From assembly GCF_003459245.1 (NCBI RefSeq), contig NZ_QRVG01000020.1, forward strand, positions 1 to 35,587: a stretch of DNA of 35,587 bases, in the 5' to 3' direction. A model generated the notes under the pieces. It searched no databases and was not told where the DNA came from. It was given only the letters and a program-made list of their open reading frames with translations. The position numbers and the translations under genes were made by a program. Position 1 is the first letter of the stretch. Every line of letters begins with the position of its first letter. Source of the DNA: Collinsella sp. AF23-2 (GTDB lineage: Bacteria; Actinomycetota; Coriobacteriia; Coriobacteriales; Coriobacteriaceae). This document shows positions 1 to 7,148 of this stretch, piece after piece.

Positions 1-1
1 T

Positions 2-865
2 ATCTTTTTAGTGCCCTCGGATTGGGTCATAGTGTCTGTCGACCAATATATGATCGGCAGCCCCACCCATATTCGGCAGATCCTTGTCAACCTGCTCGAC
101 AACAGCATCAAGTACAACAAGCACGGAGGCACCGTCACGTTCTCATCGACCATCAAACCGGTCGACGACGAGCACGCCGTGTTTTGCTTTAGCGTCTCGG
201 ATACCGGCATTGGTATGACGCCCGAGTTTTTGACGCACATTTACGAGCCGTTTGCCCAGGAAGGCGACGATGCGCGCAGCAAGTTCCAAGGAACCGGCAT
301 TGGCATGTCTATCGTCAAATCGCTCATCGATATGATGGGCGGCACGATTGAGATTTCGAGTGAGGTTGGCGTGGGGAGTACGTTTGACGTCCGGATTCCG
401 CTCGATATCGACAAGAACCCTCAGATAAAAGAATGTGCAGACACGCAGGTAAGCAGCTGCTCGCTCGCCGGCATGAACGTCCTTTTGGCAGAAGATAACG
501 AACTCAATGCCGAGATTGCCCAAGCTCTGCTCGAAAGCGAAGGCATCGTCGTGACTCGCGCCGCCGACGGCAACGAAACGGTCGATCTATATGTTGGTCG
601 TCCCGCCGGCAGCTTCGATGCAATCCTGATGGACATCATGATGCCGGGCATGGACGGCTACGAGGCAACCCGGGCGATCCGCCTGAGCGAAAAGGCCGAT
701 GCGGCCGACATCCCCATCATCGCGCTCACCGCCAACGCTTTTGCCGAAGACGCCAAGGCGGCACACGACGCCGGCATGAACGCCCATCTGCCCAAACCGC
801 TCGACTTTAGCAAGCTCAAAAACATACTCGCCTGTATCAAGAAAAACGGGGCTGTTTCGCTATAG
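2..865 (+). CDS. Hybrid sensor histidine kinase, C-terminal part (5' truncated by window edge)
   Basis: This is the C-terminal part of a histidine kinase fused to a receiver domain. The frame is open to the first bases, so the true start lies outside the window. Counting from the codon at position 11, the kinase ATPase domain shows the N box (NLLDNSIKYN, about residues 27-36), the G1 box (DTGIGM, 64-69) and the G2 box (GTGIGMS, 94-100). A receiver domain follows from about residue 155, with acidic residues (AEDN) near 160-163 and the phospho-acceptor Asp208 in LMDIMMPGMDG. The conserved Lys lies in HLPKPLDF. The protein should autophosphorylate and pass phosphate internally. No HPt domain or output domain follows before the stop, so an external partner is needed. 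The sensor part and any ligand cannot be judged. Confidence 0.93.
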   Translation: MFLVPSDWVIVSVDQYMIGSPTHIRQILVNLLDNSIKYNKHGGTVTFSSTIKPVDDEHAVFCFSVSDTGIGMTPEFLTHIYEPFAQEGDDARSKFQGTGIGMSIVKSLIDMMGGTIEISSEVGVGSTFDVRIPLDIDKNPQIKECADTQVSSCSLAGMNVLLAEDNELNAEIAQALLESEGIVVTRAADGNETVDLYVGRPAGSFDAILMDIMMPGMDGYEATRAIRLSEKADAADIPIIALTANAFAEDAKAAHDAGMNAHLPKPLDFSKLKNILACIKKNGAVSL

Positions 866-906
866 TTTGTGCTCAACCACCATGCGCAGTAGAAAGGAAG
901 CCAACG

Positions 907-1386
907 ATGTTTAGGCCCTTACGTCGAAAGAAACGCGCCATCACCGACGAGAAAGCGCGCGAACTGCTCGCTACCTGCAAGCGCGGCGTCTTTGCCGTCA
1001 ACGGCGATGATGGCTACCCCTATGCCATTCCCGTCAACTACTTCTTTGACGCCGAGCACGACAAGATTTATTTCCATGGCGCCAAGGCTGGCCACAAGGT
1101 CGATTCACTCAGGCATGATGATAAAGTCTGCTTTACCGTTTACGGCAACGTGTGGTACAAGGACGGCGACTGGGCTCCCTACGTTATGAGTACCGTTGTC
1201 TTTGGTCGTTGTCGCCTGGTAGATGAAGCGCCCGCGTTTATCGAGGACAAAGTCCGTCAGCTCGCGCTTAAGTACTACCCTTCTGCCGAAGAAGTCGAGG
1301 AGGAGATCGCCAAAGACATAAAGGGCGTCCAGCTCTACGAGATTTCGATTGAACATCTTTGCGGCAAGCAGATTCATGAAAAGTAG
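907..1386 (+). CDS. Pyridoxamine 5'-phosphate oxidase-like flavoprotein (Nim-like)
   Basis: A 159-residue protein of the split-barrel flavin-binding fold related to pyridoxamine-phosphate oxidase and the Nim 5-nitroimidazole reductase proteins. The segment GVFAVNGDDGYPYAIPVNYFF, followed by IYFHGAKAGHKVDSL and the hydrophobic strand VCFTVYG, is the usual FMN-binding pattern of this group. The start is supported by a GAAAGGAAG ribosome site 7 bases upstream. It lies 41 bp after the hybrid kinase on the same strand. Related proteins are small cytoplasmic flavin reductases; the substrate here is unknown. A link to nitroimidazole tolerance is known only for some members and is not shown by this sequence. 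Confidence 0.85.
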   Translation: MFRPLRRKKRAITDEKARELLATCKRGVFAVNGDDGYPYAIPVNYFFDAEHDKIYFHGAKAGHKVDSLRHDDKVCFTVYGNVWYKDGDWAPYVMSTVVFGRCRLVDEAPAFIEDKVRQLALKYYPSAEEVEEEIAKDIKGVQLYEISIEHLCGKQIHEK

Positions 1387-1418
1387 CGAATGCGGAAAAC
1401 GCGCTCGCTACCCTCTGC

Positions 1419-1461
1419 GCCCCATGTGCCCACACATTTTGACGGCGTGGGCACATGGGGC
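1419..1461. terminator. Bidirectional hairpin between convergent genes
   Basis: A 15-bp perfect inverted repeat, GCCCCATGTGCCCAC (1419-1433) with its complement at 1447-1461, separated by a 13-base loop. It lies between the 3' ends of the convergent nim-like and malY-like genes, the usual place for a shared terminator. There is no strong T-run on either side, so efficiency is uncertain. Confidence 0.6.
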
Positions 1462-1482
1462 AGCACTCGAATCGAGCGCCCC

Positions 1483-2694
1483 CTATACCCCAAAAACGTA
1501 GCGGTCCAGGCGGTCGCACGCCTCCCTTACGCGCGAAAGCGGCAGCGCCAGATTCACGCGAATGTGGCAGGGCCCGTGGAACGGGCGGCCGTCCTGATAT
1601 CCCACGCCCACGCGCGCCCCCTCGTCGAGCAGCCACTGAATATCGCGGCCATGCTCGCGACACCACTCGGTGCAGTCCAGAAACACCATGTACGTGCCCT
1701 GCGGACGCGAATAGGACACGCCCTCAAAATGCCCGTCCACGTAATCGCAGAAGTACTCGATATTGCCGGCAAGCACCTGGTTGAGCTCGTCCACCCACTC
1801 GTAGCCCTGCGGCTGGTAGGCACCGATAAGCGCATGCATGGAGAGGACATTCATCTCGTTGTAGTGGGTCTTGTTGGACACGGCGCAGATGCGGTCACGC
1901 AGCGTCTCGTTGTAGACAATGTGGTAGCTGCCGACAAGGCCCGCCAGGTTAAACGTCTTGCTCGGCGCATAGAGGGCAACCGTGCGCATGCGGGCATCCT
2001 CGCTCACCGACTGCGTCGGGATGTGCTTGTGCCCCGGCAGGATGATATCGGACCAAATCTCGTCCGATATCACCACGCAATCGTGCTGGCGATAGATGTC
2101 CATGGCGCGCTCGATTTCGTCGCGCTCCCATACGCGGCCGCAGGGATTGTGCGGCGAGCAGAACACCGCGGCATGGATGTGGTTTTGGGCGAGTTTGCAC
2201 TCCATGTCCTCAAAGTCCATGCGCCACACGCCCTGATCGTCGAGCTTAAGCGGGCTATGGACAATACGATAGCCCGCGGCCTCAATGGACTTGGTAAAGC
2301 CGATGTAGGTGGGGCTGTGGACCAGCACCGCATCGCCCGGCTGGACATACGCGCGCAGCGTCGACACGACACCGCCCAGCACGCCGTTTTCGTAACCGAT
2401 ATGTTCAGGGCGCAGGCCCTCGACGCCATTGCGGCGGCTCTGCCATTCGATGATGCGGTCGAAATACTCGGAGCGCGGATTGAAATAGCCAAACATAGGG
2501 TGCTGGGCGCGCTGAATGATGTGTTCCTGGACCGTGGGCACCGTGGCAAAGTTCATGTCGGCCACCCACATGGGAATGCGGTCGAAGCCCTCGTCGGGTG
2601 CGTTCGGGGCCATACCGGGGATCTCACCCCAAGAGTCAACGGCGATGGCGTCCATGCCGTGGCGGTCGATGATTGAAGTGAAGTCGTATTTCAT
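1483..2694 (-). CDS. MalY/PatB-type PLP-dependent aminotransferase (probable cystathionine beta-lyase)
   Basis: A 403-residue fold-type I pyridoxal-phosphate enzyme of the MalY/PatB group, whose members cleave cystathionine and related C-S bonds to thiol, pyruvate and ammonia. Family features are the N-terminal IPMWVADMNFAT, the FCSPHNPCGRVW segment, SDEIWSDI and the PLP-lysine segment APSKTFNLAG. The start at MKYDFTS is preferred because it has GGGAG upstream and matches where the family begins. The open frame continues 46 codons further upstream, but that part is arginine-rich and unlike the family. The gene is monocistronic or shares a transcript with trmO 112 bp upstream. The substrate is inferred from the family only. 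Confidence 0.9.
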   Translation of the reverse strand: MKYDFTSIIDRHGMDAIAVDSWGEIPGMAPNAPDEGFDRIPMWVADMNFATVPTVQEHIIQRAQHPMFGYFNPRSEYFDRIIEWQSRRNGVEGLRPEHIGYENGVLGGVVSTLRAYVQPGDAVLVHSPTYIGFTKSIEAAGYRIVHSPLKLDDQGVWRMDFEDMECKLAQNHIHAAVFCSPHNPCGRVWERDEIERAMDIYRQHDCVVISDEIWSDIILPGHKHIPTQSVSEDARMRTVALYAPSKTFNLAGLVGSYHIVYNETLRDRICAVSNKTHYNEMNVLSMHALIGAYQPQGYEWVDELNQVLAGNIEYFCDYVDGHFEGVSYSRPQGTYMVFLDCTEWCREHGRDIQWLLDEGARVGVGYQDGRPFHGPCHIRVNLALPLSRVREACDRLDRYVFGV

Positions 2695-2806
2695 GCTGGA
2701 CTCCCGTGCAAAGTTGATTGTTTTGGTAGGCGTTATTGTCCACCAGCGTGGGCGGTTTTGGCGCGGGGTTTGGCGCTTAATTTGACGGGTGCGGACGAAT
2801 GGCTGG

Positions 2807-3553
2807 TTAGTCTTGCGCGTCGTTGACGGCAACTACGGTTAGCTGGGTTTCATCGACCGTAAACGATATGTCGAGCCCGGCGTAAGCCAGATGATAGACG
2901 CGGTGTGGCTCGTGCTTGCTGCCCGCGCGGCGCGGGTCTTGGCGAAGGACCTCGACCAAGCCGAGGAGCTTTGCGGGCGGGACCATATCCTGCAGTGCTT
3001 GCGGAAACTCAACATCGAGCTCTTGCCACGGAGCATCCTCGATCCAGCCTCCGGTCGCATCCGGGTGGCAGTCCGCAAACGGAATGTAGGGCTTGATGTC
3101 GTAGATGGGCGTGCCGTCACGCAGGTCGGCCCCCAGCACATGGATGATGGGGCCATCGTCGGTGAGCTCGACACGATCAAGCTTGACGCAGGTGAGCCCG
3201 ATGGGATTAGGGCGAAACGGACTGCGCGTGGCAAACACTCCCACACGTTCGGCTCCGCCCAGACGCGGCGGGCGCACGGTTTTCGACCATTTTGCGTTGG
3301 TGCCGGACCTGTCCTGCGTTTTAGCGTCGACGGCAATATCCTTAGCCGTGCCGCCGGGCGTTCCGTTTTCGAAGCGCCACAGTAGCCACAGGTGAGAGAA
3401 GGAATCCAGGCCCTCAACCGCTGCATTGGAGGCAAATTCCGGCTCAAAAACGATGCGTCCCTGCAGATGAGGCGCCAAAAAGCTGTTGCGCGGAATGCCG
3501 AACTTCTGCGGCAGGTCGGTATGTATGTGTGCAATAGGTTCCATGCCGGTCAT
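2807..3553 (-). CDS. trmO: TrmO/TsaA family tRNA methyltransferase
   Basis: About 248 residues of the UPF0066/TsaA (TrmO) family. In Escherichia coli TrmO uses S-adenosylmethionine to methylate N6-threonylcarbamoyladenosine at position 37 of tRNA. Diagnostic stretches are FSHLWLLWRFE, KTVRPPRLGG, GVFATRSPFRPNPIGLT and DGTPIYDIKPYIPF, then a C-terminal VLRQDPRRA as in the characterised enzyme. The start is uncertain: ATG codons at 3553 and 3544 fit the family and neither has a clear ribosome site, so the message may be almost leaderless. The same frame stays open to 4108, but that part is antisense to the next gene and is not coding. Confidence 0.88.
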   Translation of the reverse strand: MTGMEPIAHIHTDLPQKFGIPRNSFLAPHLQGRIVFEPEFASNAAVEGLDSFSHLWLLWRFENGTPGGTAKDIAVDAKTQDRSGTNAKWSKTVRPPRLGGAERVGVFATRSPFRPNPIGLTCVKLDRVELTDDGPIIHVLGADLRDGTPIYDIKPYIPFADCHPDATGGWIEDAPWQELDVEFPQALQDMVPPAKLLGLVEVLRQDPRRAGSKHEPHRVYHLAYAGLDISFTVDETQLTVVAVNDAQD

Positions 3554-3611
3554 TGTACGGCATGGAGGCGTGGGGCGTTGCGCGCAATTCTTCGCCGCGG
3601 TCCCCCGTCGT

Positions 3612-3655
3612 GCAACCAACGGTTGCTTGGAAGGGCGCCTGCCGCCGCGTATGCT
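3612..3655 (+). promoter_or_regulatory. Promoter and possible operator of the HTH/TipAS gene
   Basis: TTGGAA (3627-3632) and TATGCT (3650-3655) are separated by 17 bp and lie about 30 bp before the start codon. An inverted repeat, GCAACC (3612-3617) and GGTTGC (3621-3626), abuts the -35 box and could be an autoregulatory operator of the XRE-type protein downstream. This is prediction from sequence alone. Confidence 0.45.
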
Positions 3656-3685
3656 TAAGCCATCAACCAGCAGAAAGGAGCCGCT

Positions 3686-4513
3686 ATGGCCTTTGCAGAA
3701 AAGCTCATTGCTGTCCGTCGCGCCCATCACCTTACCCAAGAGCAGCTTGCCGCTAAGCTCTTCGTCACACGCCAGGCCATCAGCCGGTGGGAGCGCGGCG
3801 AGGTCACACCGGGCATCGACATGATGAAGCTCATCGCCGCCGTAACCGGAGAACCGCTGTCCCACCTGCTCGAAATGCCTGAGCACTATTGCCAGAGCTG
3901 CGGCATGATACTCACGCCCGACGACTGCGGCACCGATGCCACGGGCACCGCGACCGATCATTACTGCAAGTGGTGCTACGACCACGGCAAGTACACCTAT
4001 GACACCACCATGGAGGCAATGATTGAGGATTGTGCCCCGCGCCTGGCACAAAACACCGGCATGTCGCTCGACGAAGCCGTCTCGCTCATGGGCGCCGTCC
4101 TGCCGCAACTGGAGCGCTGGCGCACCATGCAGGAAAACGAGGCGCGCTACGGTGCCGAGGCGCGGGCGCGCTACGGCGATGAGGCTATCGATGCAGCAAA
4201 CGAAGCGTTGCTGGACATGGACCCCGAGACATGGAACGACATGAAGGAACTTGAACGCGCTATTCTGGGCCAGCTCTCAATTGCCATGGGCATTGGCGAC
4301 CCAGAGAGCAACGAGGCTCGTAAGCTTGTCGCGATGCATCGTCGCTGGATTGCTCTCAACTGGGGGTGCGAGCCCCAAGACGAGGCGTACCTGGGCCTCG
4401 CCCACGGTTATCTTGCCGACCAGCGCTTTGTTGACTACTACGACAAGCCCTGCGCCACCGGAGCCACGGCGTTTCTGGTCCAGGCCATCGAGTCTTCGTT
4501 GACGCGCGCATAG
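3686..4513 (+). CDS. XRE-type regulator with zinc ribbon and TipAS-like ligand domain
   Basis: A 275-residue three-part protein. Residues 5-60 form an XRE/Cro-type helix-turn-helix (LTQEQLAAKLFVTRQAISRWERGE). Residues about 68-97 form a zinc ribbon with Cys69, Cys72, Cys81, Cys94 and Cys97. The C-terminal half, ending in YYDKPCATGATAFLVQAIESSL, resembles the TipAS domain that binds thiopeptides in TipA. It therefore looks like a one-component sensor that binds DNA and a small, possibly antibiotic-like ligand. TipA itself has a MerR head; here the head is XRE. The start has an AGAAAGGAG ribosome site. A glutaredoxin follows 51 bp later on the same strand. The ligand and targets are unknown. 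Confidence 0.85.
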   Translation: MAFAEKLIAVRRAHHLTQEQLAAKLFVTRQAISRWERGEVTPGIDMMKLIAAVTGEPLSHLLEMPEHYCQSCGMILTPDDCGTDATGTATDHYCKWCYDHGKYTYDTTMEAMIEDCAPRLAQNTGMSLDEAVSLMGAVLPQLERWRTMQENEARYGAEARARYGDEAIDAANEALLDMDPETWNDMKELERAILGQLSIAMGIGDPESNEARKLVAMHRRWIALNWGCEPQDEAYLGLAHGYLADQRFVDYYDKPCATGATAFLVQAIESSLTRA

Positions 4514-4564
4514 ACCGCGGCGGCTTTGGGTATTTCAATCAAAACCTCAACCGATTGGAGACCT

Positions 4565-4810
4565 ATGGCTACTAATCACGAGCTCGCGCTGTACGTTATG
4601 ACCGGCTGCCCGTATTGCTTAAAGGTCAAGCACTTTTTGGCCGATAACGGCGTGACCATTCCCGAGCGCAATATCTCGACCGATACCGAAGCCGAGCAGA
4701 CACTCATCGCCGTCGGCGGAAAACGCCAGGTTCCCTGCCTGTTCATCGACGGCAAACCACTCTACGAATCGAGCGACATCATCGCGTGGGTGCAGGAAAA
4801 CCTGCTCTAG
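4565..4810 (+). CDS. Glutaredoxin-like protein
   Basis: An 81-residue single-domain glutaredoxin. The redox motif CPYC follows the first beta strand (ALYVMTGCPYCLKVKHFL). The cis-proline segment is QVPCLFIDGK, and the family's C-terminal segment appears as YESSDIIAWVQENL. These proteins transfer reducing equivalents through thiol-disulfide exchange in the cytoplasm. The internal start ATGGCTACT has GGAG five to eight bases upstream and matches the family length, so the 13 extra upstream codons are excluded. It probably shares a transcript with the TipAS-type regulator. Confidence 0.92.
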   Translation: MATNHELALYVMTGCPYCLKVKHFLADNGVTIPERNISTDTEAEQTLIAVGGKRQVPCLFIDGKPLYESSDIIAWVQENLL

Positions 4811-4847
4811 TACGCACGCTCTGTCCGTCCAGGGCCCCAACCCATAC

Positions 4848-4920
4848 GACCCAAACATGTACACCAGCATCCAAAGTCGACATTTTTCGACATCTTTGGA
4901 TGCTGGCGTACAGCTTTTTG
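4848..4920. repeat. 73-bp palindromic repeat, copy 1
   Basis: The unit folds into a long hairpin with 24-base arms at 4853-4876 and 4894-4917, holding a few mismatches and a TCGA...TCGA inner stem, followed by a short T-run. It is nearly identical over about 73 bp to positions 5927-5999. It starts 37 bp after the glutaredoxin stop, so it could end transcription. Being duplicated around a small accessory patch, it may also be a mobile or recombinogenic unit. Confidence 0.85.
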
Positions 4921-5004
4921 GTAGTCATGGACACTCTTGGCCGGCTAATTGTTTGAGGAGACCTTTGGATTATGGCTGTTTGACGCCTCTGGAAAGGTTT
5001 CCGA
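4921..5004. other. Short spacer without recognisable gene
   Basis: No convincing reading frame or ribosome site was seen here. The stretch lies between palindromic repeat copy 1 and the inverted-repeat element that begins at 5005. Confidence 0.5.
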
Positions 5005-5247
5005 GAGGGCTGTGGTCAAAAAAGGGCAAATATGAGTACTGCTACCTGTTTAGTAGCAGCGATTTTGATCACTTCAGGAACTATTCAACGTTCCACTCGT
5101 CCGCAGACGACGTTATTTCTCCTCATATGTTCAATAAAAGTAGCTCTTAATGGGAACAAATCTCATCAGGAGCTACAATTTATAGCAAATAAATGCAACC
5201 ATAATGGCAACAGTACTCATATTTGCCCTTTTTTGACCACGACCCTC
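5005..5247. mobile_element. MITE-like element with long terminal inverted repeats
   Basis: The ends are 37-base inverted repeats (5005-5041 and 5211-5247) with two mismatches; the inner 30 bases (5012-5041 against 5211-5240) match perfectly. The 243-bp element is AT-rich and has no plausible gene. It contains smaller hairpins, GCTAC...GTAGC at 5041-5057 and GTAGCTC (5140-5146) with GAGCTAC (5170-5176). Size, terminal repeats and lack of coding capacity fit a non-autonomous miniature transposable element. No transposase is present in the window and no clear target duplication was found, so a structured RNA cannot be excluded. Confidence 0.6.
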
Positions 5248-5568
5248 CAGAATAGTCGCTGAGAGCGACACTAAATGACAAAATCCGACACTTGAACGTT
5301 CTTATATGAGTAGCCATTGAAGGACACCTAACGACTACTCCCATTCGCGACACACTGTGTCGCGAATTAAGCTGGCCCCATTACCGAAGACCAGTGAGAG
5401 CTCCTGCCCAGAATCTCAATAGCTTAATAAAGGGCTCCCCTCCGGAAGTTCAATGAGCATCCAAATTCCAAGCTGAAAAGCAAAGGAGTATCGAAGCCGT
5501 CAATGCTCATTTCCTATCGAACAGGCAGGTCAAAACAAGCTAATTAGCCCGATGAACTGCTTGTATTT
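5248..5568. other. AT-rich intergenic DNA with palindromes, no gene recognised
   Basis: No supported coding sequence. The most notable structure is a nearly perfect palindrome: ATTCGCGACACA at 5343-5354, one central base, then the complementary arm at 5356-5367. A second inverted pair is AATGAGCAT (5452-5460) with ATGCTCATT (5503-5511). Composition is AT-richer than in neighbouring genes, as expected for accessory or decayed DNA. No toxin gene could be made out. Confidence 0.5.
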
Positions 5569-5590
5569 TTGTCTACAAAATTGTATACAA
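5569..5590. promoter_or_regulatory. Tandem palindromic operator before the RHH gene
   Basis: Two 10-bp palindromic boxes, TTGTCTACAA (5569-5578) and TTGTATACAA (5581-5590), repeat with a 12-bp period about 55 bp before the start codon. Paired short palindromes spaced roughly one helical turn apart are typical binding sites of ribbon-helix-helix repressors that control their own gene. A further palindrome (5614-5628) lies just upstream of the ribosome site. Confidence 0.55.
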
Positions 5591-5643
5591 AAAAAGAATC
5601 CGAGAACCGGCGCTCGACATTATGTCGATCGATAGGAGGCGCC

Positions 5644-5910
5644 ATGGATGCTAAGCAGCTCGAAAAGATGATGGGGTTTGCTCCCGGAGAGTTGAAGAAA
5701 GCCGCGGAAGCCTACGAAAAAGATGAGTGGCCGAAAGGTCACACCATCAAGTTGGGAAGGCCACCAATCTCCGATGAGCCGAGCGTCGTTATATCAGCAC
5801 GTGTGGGCGAATCGATTCTTGAGGCGTTTGACGAAAAAGCCAAACGCCATGGGCAAACACGCACGGAGCGGCTCAGAGAGCTCATTACACTTGATGCACT
5901 GATTGCCTAG
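5644..5910 (+). CDS. Ribbon-helix-helix (CopG-like) DNA-binding protein, orphan antitoxin-like
   Basis: An 88-residue protein. The C-terminal half, SVVISARVGESILEAFDEKAKRHGQTRTERLRELI, has the strand-helix-helix pattern of CopG/MetJ/Arc repressors and of many type II antitoxins. The N-terminal half is charged (ELKKAAEAYEKDEWPKG) and could be a toxin-binding or flexible arm. The ATG at 5644 has an ideal AGGAGG ribosome site, so the 25 upstream in-frame codons are not used. Tandem palindromes at 5569-5590 look like its operator. No toxin-sized gene lies on either side, so it is either an orphan antitoxin or a stand-alone regulator. It sits between the two palindromic repeats and was probably acquired with that patch. 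Confidence 0.8.
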   Translation: MDAKQLEKMMGFAPGELKKAAEAYEKDEWPKGHTIKLGRPPISDEPSVVISARVGESILEAFDEKAKRHGQTRTERLRELITLDALIA

Positions 5911-5926
5911 GCCCGCTCCCCCGTCG

Positions 5927-5999
5927 GACCCAAACATGTACACCAGCATCCAAAGTCGACATTTTTCGACATCTTTGGATGCTGGTGTACATGTTTTTG
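5927..5999. repeat. 73-bp palindromic repeat, copy 2
   Basis: Arms of 24 bases at 5932-5955 and 5973-5996 are perfectly complementary, with an inner TCGA...TCGA stem and flanking T residues. It matches copy 1 (4848-4920) in the same orientation, 1079 bp away, and differs mainly near the 3' end. It lies 17 bp after the RHH gene and may serve as its terminator. Confidence 0.87.
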
Positions 6000-6012
6000 C
6001 TACATAGTCGTT

Positions 6013-6052
6013 GGGGACGTCCTTAAATGACCAGTCGTTAAAGAACGCCCCC
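6013..6052 (-). terminator. Hairpin after the dihydrouridine synthase gene
   Basis: GGGGACGTCCTT (6013-6024) pairs with the segment at 6041-6052 through 12 bp including two G-U wobbles. The hairpin lies 10 bp beyond the dus stop codon on the minus strand. No strong T-run follows, so the terminator role is inferred from position. Confidence 0.45.
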
Positions 6053-6061
6053 GATGACTAG

Positions 6062-7015
6062 TTAGCCGTGGAAGCGAGCTGTGGGTGCAAGCGGCTGTTC
6101 ACGAAAGACGCGCTCGACGGCAGCGCGGTATTCGTCGACCTTTTTGGTCTTGCGTACGATCTTGTGGACGGTAGCGGGATCAGCGAAAGCGCACTTGGCG
6201 TAGAACCACCACTCCTTCATGCGGAAGACCGCATTGCCGCCAATCTCTTCTGCATATGCCGCAAACAGCGTGTCGTGGAAGCGCTGCAGCTCAGCAGCCG
6301 TTGCAGCAGGGCCGCCCTTGACCATGCGAGCCAGAGCGGGGTTCGCGAGCAGGCCACGCCCCAACATCACATGGCGCGTGCCGGGATAGGCCTCCACCAG
6401 CGCGTCCATATCCTCAAGATCAAAAATGTCACCGTTATAGGCCACGGGGAACGGCGCACGCTCCAGCGTCTCGCCATAAAACTCTTTGCGCGGCAAGCCC
6501 GTATAGCGGTCCTTCTGTACGCGCGGATGCACGATCAGCTCTGCCAACGGCATGCGGCAATACAGATCGAGCACGCGCTCGTATTCGTCGTCATTCTCCA
6601 GCCCCAGCCTGGTCTTTACCGACACCGGCAACGGCGACCGCTCGCACACATCGCTTAAGAACGCCTCGAGCTCGTCGAGATTGCGCAAGAAACCCGAGCC
6701 CTTGCCCTTGGCGACAACCGTTCCCGAAGGGCAACCCAAGTTGAGATTGACCTCGCGGTAGCCCATGTCGGCGAGCACCTGTGCCGCCCACACAAACTCG
6801 TCCGCGTTCTTGGACATCAGCTGAGGCACCACGTTGAGCCCCTGGTTATTGGCAGGATCGATCTCCTTAAACGCCTTGCCGCCAAAGCGGTTTCCCACCC
6901 GCGGCGGCGGCAAAAACGGCGTGTAATAGCAATCGAGCGCACCGAAGCACTCCGCATGCACGCGACGGAACACATGCCCGGTAATCCCCTCCATAGGGGC
7001 CAGCGAAAGGATCAT
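6062..7015 (-). CDS. tRNA-dihydrouridine synthase family protein
   Basis: A 317-residue FMN-dependent enzyme of the Dus family, which reduces uridine to dihydrouridine in the tRNA D-loop using NADPH. Seen directly are the N-terminal LAPMEGITGHVFRRV, the catalytic-cysteine motif NLNLGCPSGTVVAKGKGSGFL with Cys95, the VKTRLG segment, the IVHPRV histidine motif, the AYNGDIF strand and the VMLGRGLLANPAL phosphate-binding turn. The length is typical. The start has a purine-rich GAGAAGAG upstream. Which of the DusA/B/C-like classes it belongs to cannot be decided here. It is a lone minus-strand gene with repeats on both sides. Confidence 0.93.
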   Translation of the reverse strand: MILSLAPMEGITGHVFRRVHAECFGALDCYYTPFLPPPRVGNRFGGKAFKEIDPANNQGLNVVPQLMSKNADEFVWAAQVLADMGYREVNLNLGCPSGTVVAKGKGSGFLRNLDELEAFLSDVCERSPLPVSVKTRLGLENDDEYERVLDLYCRMPLAELIVHPRVQKDRYTGLPRKEFYGETLERAPFPVAYNGDIFDLEDMDALVEAYPGTRHVMLGRGLLANPALARMVKGGPAATAAELQRFHDTLFAAYAEEIGGNAVFRMKEWWFYAKCAFADPATVHKIVRKTKKVDEYRAAVERVFREQPLAPTARFHG

Positions 7016-7039
7016 CTACTCTTCTCTCATATCAACACA

Positions 7040-7060
7040 ACAAAGGGGCCGTCCCTTTGT
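7040..7060. repeat. TGTGACAAAGGGA-family palindrome, degenerate copy
   Basis: ACAAAGGG (7040-7047) pairs with CCCTTTGT (7053-7060) around a five-base loop. It is followed by CACAT as in the full copies, but the left outer arm is missing. Confidence 0.6.
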
Positions 7061-7148
7061 CACATGCATTATGCCTTGCGCTTCAGGCGATTCACAAGGA
7101 AGAGGTAGCTACTGAACGATGACCACCCTCCAGCCGCACCCCATACAA

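Noticed and set aside
1390..2676. Long plus-strand open frame (over 400 codons) opposite the aminotransferase gene
   Set aside because: It is the antisense shadow of a GC-rich gene; composition is rich in Ala, His, Val and Arg without domain motifs, and the minus strand has clear family motifs and a ribosome site.
3554..4108. Extension of the TrmO frame to an upstream start at 4108
   Set aside because: The extra 185 codons are antisense to the HTH/TipAS gene and have no similarity to the TrmO family, which begins at about 3553.
4857..5262. Short plus-strand frames in the accessory patch
   Set aside because: They start inside repeats, lack ribosome sites and end at random stops; the DNA is better explained as repeat and MITE-like sequence.
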